NCBI GenBank assembly: GCA_020744425.1
Contig: JAGMUV010000020.1
Location: forward strand, 1,240,001-1,304,000
Reading direction: 5' to 3'
Origin: Dactylonectria macrodidyma
Taxonomy: Eukaryota > Ascomycota > Sordariomycetes > Hypocreales > Nectriaceae
DNA: 64,000 nt
In this document: one piece after another, positions 25,401 through 40,729 of the stretch
How positions within the stretch are numbered: position 1 is the stretch's first letter
Layout of the letters: the number at the start of each line of letters is the position of its first letter
Notes under the pieces: model-generated
The model's database searches: none
Told to the model about the DNA's origin: nothing
What the model saw: only the letters and a program-made list of their open reading frames with translations
Position numbers and translations under genes: made by a program

Positions 25401-25787
25401 CATTGCGAAGCCACAACACAGGTGTTTCAACTTTTGCGACGCGACCACCATCAACGCCACTACCGCTGTCATCGACGACGACCGCCACCACAATTCTATC
25501 ACCATTCCTAGCGGACGGTAAAGGGACTTTGGCTCGAACCCGACCATTGCGCTGTCTCAAATCGTGAGGCGAACCCATCCAACCAAGCGCAGAATCGAAC
25601 ACTTACAAGCAGTCTGTGCTGTTTTCCCTCCGCCACCCCACCTAGATTCGAACAGCAACACAGTGCCTAATCGCTGTGCAAGCACGAAACGGTCTACGAG
25701 ATAGGGCTGGAAGCGATACTGTCGCTCAATTCTCCCTGGATCCCGAACCCGCTATTACACGAGGAGTCGCAATAGCAAAACATAGCC
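22497..25787. other. Intergenic, 3.3 kb: 3' of IWS1, 5' of SRPK kinase
   Basis: Both neighbours read rightward. From about 24300 to 25750 the + strand is pyrimidine-rich, as expected for a long kinase leader. No frame has a recognisable domain; the 168-codon minus frame at 24229-24735 starts with TTG and is probably chance. An ACGGAGT word occurs near 22650. Confidence 0.5.
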
Positions 25788-29897
<4,110 letters not shown>

Positions 29898-30755
29898 ACG
29901 GTGGTAGATGCTCGAGGTAGTCGCGGACAGACACCAGCCAGATACCAAGGGCGTTACAAAGCATGCATCGTGGGTCTCTCTTGGGAGGACCGGCGGAGTT
30001 TGTTCGAGTTCCGGTATTCTGTGCAGCCCTTTGGGAGGCATCTCATGATCCAGTTTCGTGTCTGAAGCGAGAAACATGGCTGTTTGTCTTGTCGCCTCTT
30101 GCCTGTTCTCTGCTGTCTTTGTTCAAGACTATTGTTGCTTTCTTGAATTATACGAGCAGATACAAAGCCAGTCATGCTACCCGATTCTTATATGGCGATG
30201 GGAAACTCCGACTATTAAAGGAATGGCAAACACAGATCGGAGCGAGACAGGGGATGAGCATGCTTCGAGGAACTGATAGCATTCTTGGAGATGGTGGGAT
30301 GGTGAAGTAGGAAATCAAAGGGATATTGATTTACGGGATGGCACGGAAATACGCGGGCAGAACCAAAGCTATAGATAGACTATGCGGGCATGATTCATTT
30401 TTGATGCTGTTTTTGATGATGCCTCTTCTTTAAGCACGTGGATATGTAAGCTACCCAGGTATATACAATGAGACTCCTGGATGAGCTACGACGTTTTGTG
30501 GCATGGGGGAGATGGCAATGGACTCAGCAGCTGTCGTTGCTGTCGAGAAAAAAATGAGGCTTAATGAGGGCATATTCTGTTCCTTGTCACCCTTCTCCCG
30601 ATGTTCGTTGTTACTGGCAGTACCATATACAAATGAGAACTACAAAGCATAGAGGATCCGATATACATACACGGCCAAAACACCCAACGCCGAAAGGTAA
30701 CCAAACCTGGTACTGGTGTCTTTATCTTTTTCATTACACTTCTCTCCACCGAAGG
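29898..30755. other. Convergent intergenic, 0.86 kb: SRPK and LNP1 3' ends
   Basis: The kinase and LNP1 are transcribed towards each other here. The stretch should contain both 3' untranslated regions. It is unremarkable, with AT-rich pieces near 30350-30480 and no plausible gene. Confidence 0.6.
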
Positions 30756-32012
30756 CTATTTCTTGCCCTTACCCCGGCGCTTCCTCGCTGCCGCGGCGGG
30801 TCCATCGTTTACCTCCAAGATGTGCTCCTTGACTACATCTACGACGTCATCGCTCGACGCATCTTCCACCTCGTCGCCAGTGTTATTCTCCTGCTCCAGC
30901 GCGGCATCCCCTGCGGCATGGCCCAGTACCTCATTGACGATGCGCTTGCCCTCATCGAGCTCGCCGTTCAAGGCACCGCATGACATACACTTCCATGGTC
31001 CCAGCTCGGATAGGGCTTTGGTGCCTGGGGGTGCCTGGCCGTTGACGAGACGGCATGAGCTGCAGATGAGAACTATTCGATTCTTGACAGCCGCCTCGTC
31101 TTCGCCAAGGAGCACGTCAAAAATGCGATCATACCAGTGTGGCTCTGAGGGGGTCGCGTTGTTCTGCGTATAACCGAACGGCGGAGGAGGAGGAGCCTGG
31201 CCGGCAGGAAACGCGGAGGGCGCAAACTCGGCATTAGGGGCGAACTCGGCGCTGGGCTCCATCGAGTTCGAAGCCGATACGGCAGGTCCGTCTCGTCGCT
31301 GGATATTAGCCGTAGGAGGAGGCGGCATTCGGGTTCGGGATTGAGGTCCCGGTCCTGCATTTTCCTTCTTGTCCTTGGCTTTTTGGGAGTTGTCGTCGCC
31401 ATCTCCATCAACAGTATCCTTCTTCTTGTCCTTAGGTTTGCCGCCCTGTCCACCGTCCCGTCCGCCGTACTTCTCGATCAATTCCATCGTAGAATCATAT
31501 TTGGTAGCATCTTTGAGCTTCTGGATGGTCTTTTCGCGTTCCTGTTGGTAGTCCTTCAGGCTAGCAGTCAGGCTCTCGATGCGGAAAGTGTAATAGGCGT
31601 TAAGGGTCGTTCGAGTGAGGTAGATGCTATAGATCGCAAGCAAGGTTTATTAGGCAACAGATCATAGGCTAGGGAGGGGGACAGGCAGGGGAGTGGCATA
31701 CAGGATAGGGCCTCCGACTAAGCCAGTCCACTCATAGGCACCGAGATTCTTATACCCGACAACGAGGAGCAGGACGATGGTGTAAACCAGGTAAGCGAAG
31801 GACAGGTAGAGGGTCCAGAGAACACGGGCGCGGCGGGAGCTGGAGCGAAGACGGTCAAGGCGGGCCTGGCTGTCTGTGATTTTGGTTGAGAGGGTGGAGA
31901 GGGTCTTTTCAAAGGAGGCTGTCGACGAGTCGTCACCCTAGAGAGTCCTGGTTAGTTACTTGTATTCCCTGTGCGTAAGAGGGTGACGAACCCTCCAAGG
32001 CCAAATAGCCAT
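30756..32012 (-). CDS. LNP1: Lunapark, ER network three-way-junction protein
   Basis: Three exons, 32012-31992, 31937-31702 and 31626-30756, give 375 residues. The first exon has only seven codons (MAIWPWR). Residues 15-43 form an amphipathic, coiled-coil-like helix. Two membrane hairpin segments lie at about 47-69 and 77-98, followed by a charged helix. A Pro/Gln-rich low-complexity stretch precedes the zinc ribbon, with Cys 274, 277, 299 and 302 (CSSC and CMSC) set in WYDRIFDVLLGEDE...NRIVLIC. The tail is acidic and then basic. This is the lunapark architecture; the protein stabilises tubular ER junctions and works with Sey1/atlastin and reticulons. Intron 1 uses the donor GTTCGT. The gene shares a 1.2-kb promoter region with the golgin gene. 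Confidence 0.95.
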
Positions 32013-33230
32013 TTTGCTGAGTCAAAAGCGTAAGGGGCGGGGTTACGCTTGGTGTTGCGCTGCGTATTGGGAGAAGCGAAACTCTTGCAGTCTGTATGAC
32101 GACGTGCTTTCAGAGCAGAGTAAAAGGAAACGACAAGTAGATACTTGGTAAGGAGCGGAGTGGCTAAGGAAAGAAGACTGGCAAGATAAAGAAAAGAAGT
32201 CAAAGAACCAGTAGGGGAAAAATCGCACTGCTTGATGTAGAAGGGTATTGAATGAGCGTGGCCTTTAGTCGGCGTTGAAGTGAAGTAAAGTAAAGTTGAA
32301 GCGAAGTGAGGTGATGTGTCGGATTGCGAAAGTACAGGTGTGTGTCCGTCCAGCTGAGCGGGCAAGGTTGGTGCGCGTGGAGAGGGAGGTACCTAGTACG
32401 TAGCTAGCTTTGAGTGACCTCATTCGAGGAACCTGGACAGACATGGGCATGCGCGCACAACTTAACATGCAGCTCCCCCCGGTCCCGTGGCCTGAAAGAG
32501 ACTGATGGACGGACCACTTAACAGGCACACAGGTACGTAGTAAGGTACCTCACTTTACCACTCAAGGGGGGACAGTAAACATGGCACACCAAAAGCCTCC
32601 CAACACTATAATAGCCACATCCACCCCTAATTCAACGCTGAATTAGTCCCAGATAGCTTCATAAGAAAGAAATAAAAGTATACTAATGCTATTCAATTTG
32701 ATTACTTTATGTATTGGGATTTTTCTTCTCTTTTCCCAATCGGTATTGCTTGGTGAGGGTGAAGCCGACTCTTGGTGTACCATCTTTCTGTCCCCGCTTG
32801 CCACTCAAGCCACACTTGGTGAGGCTTGCCGGTTCCTGAACGACCACCAGCCACAAGGGTCGAAATGATTCAATGCCCAGAATCCTTCAGCACAGCCCAG
32901 TAGCAGGCTACGTACGCGCTATTGCATGCCCGTTGGCGACTAACCACTGAACCGCTCCTACACATCTAATCTATCTGTCTTGAACGAAATACTTCCGTCT
33001 CCTTTTCAGCTCCCTCAATAATCTAGAAATCCTCACCACGAGCGCCATGCGGGTGTTCGCTTGAGTTGTTCATATTTTCCACGACTCTTCATTCTATTAT
33101 TGCTGTTCCCCTTTCTTTACTTTGCGCTGCATGCGCCCACTCTCGTACCTCCTCCCATTCTCGACGACGAAACATCACGGTTGCAACGTAAGCCCTACGG
33201 TACTGCGACCTCCCAGGGAGAGCCGCCACG
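32013..33230. promoter_or_regulatory. Divergent promoter region, LNP1 and golgin
   Basis: A 1.2-kb spacer between divergent starts. Words GGTACC, CTAGTACGTAGCTAGC and TACGTAGTAAGG appear at about 32388-32550, on the LNP1 side. A short upstream ORF, ATG at 33046 to TGA at 33063 (five codons), precedes the golgin start. The part around 32640-32720 is AT-rich. Confidence 0.55.
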
Positions 33231-36200
33231 ATGTTGCAAGTAAGGTCATATCTCTCTCTGTTCTGTCCCATAGAAGTGATGTTTAGGAAGCTAATCTAAT
33301 TACTTATTTCTGCCACAGCGATTCCGAGGTGTAATCGACCGCACCATCGCCGAGGAACAGGCCCGTCAGAAGACCGACGCCACTCCGCTATCCCGATCCG
33401 CCTCAACCTCGTCGCGTAAGGGTGATGCTGCCCCTGGCAAACGGTCTCGTTCTAAGAAGCAACCCTCCGATGCTGGCGACGCCGCGCCCAACCCCGATCC
33501 CGCTGTTTTCGAAGCCGCCTTTGTCATTGACGACAGCGATGAACCTAGTCGATCTGGAACTCCGAAGCCCCCTTCAGACAATGACGGAATAAACGAGAAG
33601 ACTACTGTACAACCCAATGGCCCAGATGGCAAGAGTCCAGAAGCCCCTGTTAAAGACGACACCCCGAACGGCAAGACGCAAGATGCACCTGGCGATGACT
33701 CCGGCGCAGCCTCCAAGAAGCCTGAAGCTGCTGCTGCTGCCGCGCCAGCTGCGGGACTAACACCGGAGATCAAACAGAGGCTGCGCAAGTTGGAAAAGCT
33801 CGAGGCTACGTATCCAGGTAAGGAAAAAAGTAATCACTTGGTGTACTTTGCGACAAAAAGACTGACGATTACGGTGCAGAGCTCCTGCGATCCTACAGGG
33901 TAGCCCATCGACGTGCCACTGCCATCGAACCATTCGAAAAGGCCCTCCGCGAGAATACGCCCCTCACCTCCATAGCCGACCCCGACTCCTTGATTGAGTA
34001 CCTTAATCAGCTGAATCAGCGTGGCGATATGGTTATGCAGGAGCTCAAGAGAGTTACGACGGAAAAGGACGAGCTCCAGAAGAAACACGACAAGGCCGAG
34101 GAGAAGGCTAAGAAGCTGGAGGAGGAGCTCGAGGCGGCGAAGGCTGTCAAAGCGGATGACGCCGAGAAGCCCAAAGACAGCCAAGATGACAAGACCGAAG
34201 AGGCTGTTGAGAAGGTCAGGTCCCCTGTGGCCTCCGTCATTGGCATGTTCTCGCCGAAGCACAGAGCGCAAAAGTCTGTCCCCGAAACCATCATGGATAA
34301 AGAGGACAGTGCGGACCTTTTCTCCTACGAGGACGAAGTGCCCCAGCTCCAGGCCGAAGTGGCCTCCAAGTCGGAGGAGATTGAGAAGCTCAAGAACGAC
34401 GTGGAGACCCTGCAGCAGGAGTTGTCGACAGTCAAGGAGAGCAGCGCTGGCCTGGTTGAAAATCTCGAGAAGGCCACCCGCGAGCTCAGCGAATCGCGCG
34501 ACTCCTCAGCTACCCAACAGTCCTTGCAGACCCAACTCGATGCTCGGAATACGGAGATAGCGACCCTGAACAAGCGCTTGACGGAGACACGTGCCCAGCT
34601 TAAGAAGCTTGAAGATGACAATGGCGCGAAGGAGTCCAAGATCCAGGAAGTCGAAGCTTCGTTGGCTACTTCGGACAAGCGGACAAGCGAGCTGGATGCT
34701 GAGTTGGCTAAGGCTTCCAACGCAAAAGCCATCTCCAAAAAGCTCATTGACGATCTCAATGCTCAGATCGGGGTGCTGAAGAAGGACAAGGCCGAGAGCC
34801 AGGCAAAACTCGACGAACTGAGCAAGAAGCTAGAGGCTCGCCCTACTCCCGCCACAGCTTCTGCACCTGCAATTCCGGCTTCGCAGCCCGCACCGGCGCC
34901 AGCGCCAGCGACCCCTGCCTCTGCCGGATCAAAGAAGAAGAACAAAAAGAAGAACAAGGGCAAGGGAGGTGCTGGTGCCAGTACTGGTGGTGGCGCCTCA
35001 GCCCCACCCCCTGAGGAGCCGGCCGTGCAGACACCCGAGCCAGAGACACCTATCGAAGCCCCCGGAACTGCTGAGCTCGAGGCTGAGATAGCTAAGCTCA
35101 AGGAGGTAGTGGCCGAGAAGGATGGTCAAATCGAGCGCCTGGCTAAAAAGCGCAAGACGGAGGAGGAGCTACGTGAGGAGATTGAGTCATTGGAAGAGAA
35201 CCTCATCGCGGTTGGTCAAGACCATGTGGAGGCTAAGGAGAAAATCAAGGCCCTCGAGGCCGAGAAAATAGATCTCAAGTCGCAAATTGCCGACCTCGAG
35301 AAGAAGATGACCTCGTCTGCCTCGGACGCCAAGGCGAGCTCGAAGCTACAGAGCGAGATGAGCGCTGTTCAACTCGAGTTCGAGGACCTCAAGGACAAGA
35401 CGGCCACACTGCAGGCCGACCTCGGCGCCGCGCAATTACTGGCGCAAAACCGCTACAAGGACCTTATGGACCTGCGCGAGGTGCTACAGAAGGCGCAGCC
35501 CGAGTTGAGGAGCCTGCGCCAGGAGTCGGCCACGCTCAAGACGACCAAGGAGGAGCTTGCGGCCAAAGTCAAGGAGCTCAAGGATATGGAGAAGCGGGAG
35601 AAGGACCTCAAGCGAGACCTCACCCGTGCCCAGCAGATCTCCTCGGACCGTGAAACGGAGATCAAGGGCCTACAGGAGCGGCTAACTACCGAGACGAACA
35701 GCAAGGTCCGTCTCGAGGATGCCCAACGTGTATCTGGGCGGGACTTGCGACGGGCTGAGGCTGACAAGGTTGAGCTAAGCGCCAAGGCTGAGAAGGCGGA
35801 GCGAGAGCTCCAAGCGGTACAAGAGGAGTTGACCAAGCTGCGACCGCGAGTCAAGGACCTAGAAGAGCAGGCGTACAAGCTGAAGCGCGAGAAGACGGCA
35901 GTGCAAGAGGAGGTGGAATTCAAGGGCCAGCAATACACTAATGCACAAGGCCTCCTGAGCAGCATGAGGGACCAAACCGCTGAGATGACGGTGCAGCTCA
36001 AGGAATCCAAGTCACAGGCGGAGTCGCTCGAGGAAGAGCTCGCCGAAGTGCAGCGCCTGCTTCAAGAGCGCACGCGCGAGGGCGAGACGATGCGACGCCT
36101 CCTAGCCGATGTGGATGAGCGCGCTGACAACAAGGTGCGAGACATGCGCGCACGCATGGAGGCGGCAGTTGAGGAGCGTGACCGCATAGAAGATGAGTCA

Positions 36201-36891
36201 AGCACGCTGGCACGACGCAAGGCACGCGAGACAGAGGACCTGAAGCAGAAGCTGCGCGAGCTAGAGCGGGAGGTCAAGACACTGGGCAACGAGCGTGATG
36301 AGCTGGAGCAGCGCGAGAAGGAGTGGCGACGTCGCCGCGAAGAGCTTGAATCGGTCGAAGAGAAGGCCGAGGCAGAGACGGCCGAGATGCGCACAACGGT
36401 ATCGCAGCTGCGCACGGCGTTGGACGCATCCGAAAATCAGGTGCGCGACGTCGAGAAGCAGCGGACCGAACTGCGACGCATGCTAGATGAGGCTCGCGTG
36501 CGCTACGAGAAGCTGTCCAAAGACCTCAAGGCGGCGCAGACCAAGCTCGTTGCCGGCTCCAGCCGGAGCTCCTTCGACTCGGTTCGGAGCGGGGCTAACG
36601 GGGCTCAACCCGGCCCCGGCCCCGGCGGTGCCCCGGAGACAGCCTACATCAAGACGATTCTGCTGCAGTTCCTAGAACAGAAGGACAGCAAGCTACGAGC
36701 GCAGTTGGTGCCTGTGCTGGGGAAGCTGCTGCGATTCGACAAGTAAGTTTCCCCCTGATTCCCTTGATCGCCTTAGACACAGCCATCATATCCCCCTTTA
36801 TCTTGAGATGTTGCACGTACTGACTGAGCTGCTGTTCAGAACCGACGAACAAAAGTGGATGAATGCCGTGCAGCACATTGATGTGCGATAG
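33231..36891 (+). CDS. GRIP-domain golgin (Imh1-like)
   Basis: Four exons, 33231-33239, 33319-33817, 33880-36742 and 36840-36891, give 1140 residues. The first coding exon is only ATG TTG CAA; splicing yields MLQRFRGVIDRTIAEEQARQ. Residues 20-165 are low-complexity with an acidic FVIDDSDEP motif. From about 190 to 1060 the protein is nearly all heptad-type coiled coil, broken by an Ala/Pro and Lys-rich linker at about 450-510. The C-terminus, about 1090-1138, is a GRIP domain: AYIKTILLQFLEQKD with the key Tyr1092, then KLLRFDKTDEQKWM. The last piece is completed only by the final intron (GTAAGT donor at 36743). GRIP golgins bind the GTPase Arl1 on trans-Golgi membranes and tether vesicles. 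Without the last intron the GRIP domain would be cut short. Confidence 0.94.
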
Positions 36892-39419
36892 GAGTGATGA
36901 GCAAGGATTTGGTTTTTGGATAGCCAACCAGCCCAACGGATGGATCTCTTGAACCACGGTTGGACGTGGTATGTGCAAACAGTCTACGTGTAGCATTACT
37001 GTGATATAGTTGAGGAATCAATGGAACCCCAGCATCTGGGCGACGGAATTAGGAGATGAATAGGAAGGTCAGAATCGAAAGAGCTGGTTGTTGACAATTC
37101 CAACAGCTGCCTGGTATGCATCAAATTGCCTTTCGTCTTGTGTACCGGCTGCTTCCAGAGTTCTCTCGTAGGCTTTCACAACCCAGAGGTCAGTCCAATT
37201 GCTATGTGACAACTTTGTCTACGTTGACCCTCGAGGTGGAACTCTGATGAATCTAGGCCCAGTGAACATCTCTGGCAGCGTACTCGGGTGGTCGTTGCGT
37301 GGTGATAATCTCGAGGTCCATTGCAACATTGGTATATGCTCCTCCATGGCCTGTCTTCCAGTATGAGAGGTACTGGACTGGAAAACTGCTACATGGCTAT
37401 ACAACCCCTCGATCCAATGGGCGAGGGATGTTCTGATTTTCATGGGCGAGAAGCCACCGGTGATGTGTGTAGCCCGTCGCATCGCTCGCTCACACGGCGT
37501 CACGACACACGACACACAATAACCACGTCCGACTAACATCCAAATCTATGCTAGAAATGTAGTTTCCCTATTAACCTGACGACCGTCCATCTTTGTTTGC
37601 CATAAGAAAGCAAGCATGTCCCCCTTCCCAGTCTAATTGAAGCCTACCTCTTCATCCAGCTGCTTGGCCTCGGCCAATATCTCGTTGTCGAGTCTCCCCA
37701 CCACGTTCAAGCCACAAACTCGCCCAAGCCACAACCTAGCGCCTCGGTAAAGCTATGGTCAAGAAGTACGGAAAAGGAGAGAAAATGCGCGACTCCACCG
37801 CGCCCGCTTTCTTGTTTGCTTCCAACCTTCAAAGCGGCCCCGTTTTGTTTCCCCACCGGATCTAGACCCCGTCCGTTCGAGCCTCTCACCGAAGAACCCC
37901 ATACCCTTGTCCCCTCTGCTTCACCTCTCCCACACACTCCCCTTTGCTCTAGCTATGTACCCATCCTCCTCCTCTCGCTGGACCGGTACATCTCGCCCCA
38001 ACCCTCCATTCCACTTGTTCTAGAAACAAACGCTACATTAGCTTCCACCTCTGCCAGCATATCCCTCCCCATCTGGGCACTGATTGATAACCCCCCCCCC
38101 TGGCTGATCCGCTGCATCGCTCCCGCATCCTGCGAGCGGCAACGCCCGCCGTCAGCATCCTGGGTCCCGGGTCTGGAGGCACGCTTAACCTCTAGAGGTA
38201 GCGAGTCGGTTCGTAGGGCTGAATTGGCCATGTGGTTCTCCATCATCGTGATGTTCATCTCCTCTTCAATGTTCCTGAACATCATTACTCCAGTTCTTCA
38301 CATACTCGAACTCGTTCGGCAATGTTCGGCAACTTCGCCGGACAGACGGCACCTCTCTCACCACCGTCACACATGGTCACATTCACTTCGAGATTTGTTA
38401 ATGAATTCTTCAACGTCATACTATATCCATTTCGTCACCTGGCTACCTAATAAATGGTCATGCAATGCGCGGCTGTCCATTCGAGTCAGCAGGTTGTGCC
38501 GCTGACCCTTTCGTGACCCCTAATGATCGTATCCTCAGCCCACGCATTGTCAACTCATCTAGAGACGACTTGGAACAGCCCAACTCGGGTCCAGGTCCTC
38601 CTTCATGGAGAGACCACTCTCCTCATCCACAGGTCAATTATGACCGATCCATCAGCTCCTTGGCCAATCCGGGGAACAAACGGCTTCTCCATCCCTCGCG
38701 GCAGATTGATCCAGTGAGGGAGCCGTGACTGTAAACAAAACGCCATACATGCATGCACCGTCCCGCCATACCCATATCCTCAAATCCTGATAAAAACTCT
38801 CGTCCAAGCCTGGACATCAAGGGTAACGAGCAAAGTGTAAGGGGTAAACGAAAATAAGAAAATGTGGAGTGGTGTGACGTGATCGCATAGGGGGTCATGT
38901 GTATATCGCACTCCGGGTATCATGGTAAGAATTCCCTTATGCTCTGGTGTATCGTTCAAGAACTGTGCCGTGATGCCAAGTAGTGCCCGTGATGTCATGC
39001 AAAAGCAGGGAAATAAAGAAGAAAAAAGGGACCGGGGACAGAAAGTAGTCAAAACCGTAGACTGTTAGACCGCTGATCATGACCATAGCCGCATAAAAAG
39101 AAGGCGGCAACCAAAAGGGGGAATAAACCTAACAAAGAGGATGCTGAATTGCGAGCCATTCTTGTGCCTCCAGCGAAGGGAAAACCAAGCAACAGAAAAG
39201 AGACGTCGTGTAACAAGTCGCTAGATGCAATATGATTCCCTCGTTTCGTGAAGGAGAATGAATAAGTCATGAGTAGAGAGATAAGCCCCATCAGGTACTT
39301 CGGATAGGTTGGTCGAGGAGTGCTATGTGCATGAGCGTAGACCGCATCACGAGGAGTGAAGACGATTAAGCACTTCATCGATTGTAAACTGGCTGGCAGA
39401 GAAGGGTGTGGCTGTTCGC
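36892..39419. other. Convergent intergenic, 2.5 kb
   Basis: This lies between the 3' ends of the golgin (+) and SWIRM (-) genes. A run of ten C is at 38091-38100. The + frame at 37816-38505 (229 codons) begins with TTG; its first ATG at 38231 opens a hydrophobic stretch MWFSIIVMFISSSMFLNI, but I see no family match, and call no gene. An unannotated small gene remains possible here because 2.5 kb is long for two 3' ends. Confidence 0.5.
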
Positions 39420-40729
39420 TCAAAGGTACTGGCGCACCCAGTCGGCATCAAGCCAACCGACCTTGTCAAAGGCAGTCCAGAGCTTAGAAGCCTTGTTGAC
39501 GTCAATCTTGCAAGCCTGCTGCGCGTCTGTCTTGCGAAACTCCTTGCCGTTGCGCAGACATTGTAGTCGTCGCTCAAAAATGCGTCGTTTGCTTGTCAAA
39601 TAGGTGGCGCAGTCCAGTCTCAGGTTGCCCGCCAGAGTCAGCTCGTCGGGATGCAGAAGCATGGCTTGGGGGTCACTGCTGAGATCAATTGGCTGGCCCT
39701 TCCAATCCACCTTGAGGCTGTTGGGCTTGCTCGGGAGCGAGTTGAGCGGTGGACAATAGTTGGGAAGCGCCTTGAAGTCCTTATCCTCGCGATTGGGGGC
39801 GACAACCCGTCGTGAAGGTTCGGGCGTCGCACTGACCCTAGGCCTGGGAGCAGCGGGCCGCATAGGGCCGGGGGTAGTGGTGGTGCCGCCAGGGTGGGTT
39901 CGAATCGAGCGCGGGGCGGACTGGGGTTTCGAAACCCGGTCGACGCGCTGCGATCGTGGGGCCTTAGAAGCAACCACAGGCTTGGCCGCCGGCAGGATGT
40001 GTGGTATCGCTGGGCACCGGCTCGTCGGTCGGCCTCGAGAAAGGCACGTTCTTTTCGCAGCCACGCCTTGCGGTTCGCTGTGAAATGCTTCATGACCTGG
40101 GACCGGAAAGTGAGGGCGAGCTCGTAGTCTTCTCGTTTAGGAGGCAGCACTCCGGCGAAGGATGTCTGCGACCGGGCTCGGACGTGGTCGTCGACAATGC
40201 GGCGATGATCTTCGATCTCGGCGGGAGCGAAAAGAGGCGGCTGCGACGGGCTAGAGAGAACATTATCCTCGATGGGATAGAGGAGAGGATCCTTGACTGG
40301 CTGGGACGGAGGAGTTGTCGGGGCATCGGTGGTGGAGATTGGCTTGCTGTAGGGAGAGATAGGCGGTGACATAGGCATTGGGTGCTTGGCAGACGACGAA
40401 TGGGCGATTCCTGCGGTCGCAGGCTTGTTCATGTCGGAGTGGTGGTGGCTGTGACTGAAGCTGTCCAAGACGGGATCGGGGGGCGACATCAAGCTGGTGA
40501 TGTCGAACTTCTTAGAGCCCACGCCCATTGAGGCAGCCGGCACAGCTGGGGGCGCCATTGAAGTAGTCGCGATAGTGATGCGGGGGGAATTGTTTGCCAT
40601 GGCGGACAGGTTGTTTGGAGAAGGGTGATGGAAGGGGAACAGAGAAGAAGTAGAAGAAAAGTAGGATTGGGTTTCTGAAGTAGGGGTGGACGACGACTTG
40701 TTCTTGTCGAAAGTGGTGGAAGGTTGCAT
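39420..40729 (-). CDS. SWIRM-domain chromatin protein with a one-base frame break
   Basis: An N-terminal frame from ATG 40729 (or ATG 40600) and a C-terminal frame ending at 39420 overlap near 40000. The first gives a Ser/Pro-rich segment and a conserved-looking helix region (YELALTFRSQVMKHFTANRK) ending in AQRYHT. The second continues as ILPAAKP and ends in a complete SWIRM domain (LRLDCATYLTSKRRIF, DVNKASKLWTAFDKVGWLD). No intron of acceptable size and phase links them; a single missing base near 39997-40001 would. This may be a sequence error, a real mutation, or a -1 ribosomal frameshift. The family resembles yeast Fun19/Yor338w and fission yeast Laf proteins (histone-deacetylase associated); this assignment is from the C-terminal SWIRM layout. 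SWIRM domains bind DNA or nucleosomes in chromatin complexes. Confidence 0.8.

Noticed and set aside
37816..38505. Plus-strand frame of 229 codons with a hydrophobic segment
   Set aside because: Starts with TTG; the ATG at 38231 gives a short membrane-like peptide without family match. Left uncalled but worth an RNA-seq look.
39895..39915. GGTTCGAATC resembling a tRNA B box
   Set aside because: It lies inside the SWIRM coding frame and lacks a T-arm stem.
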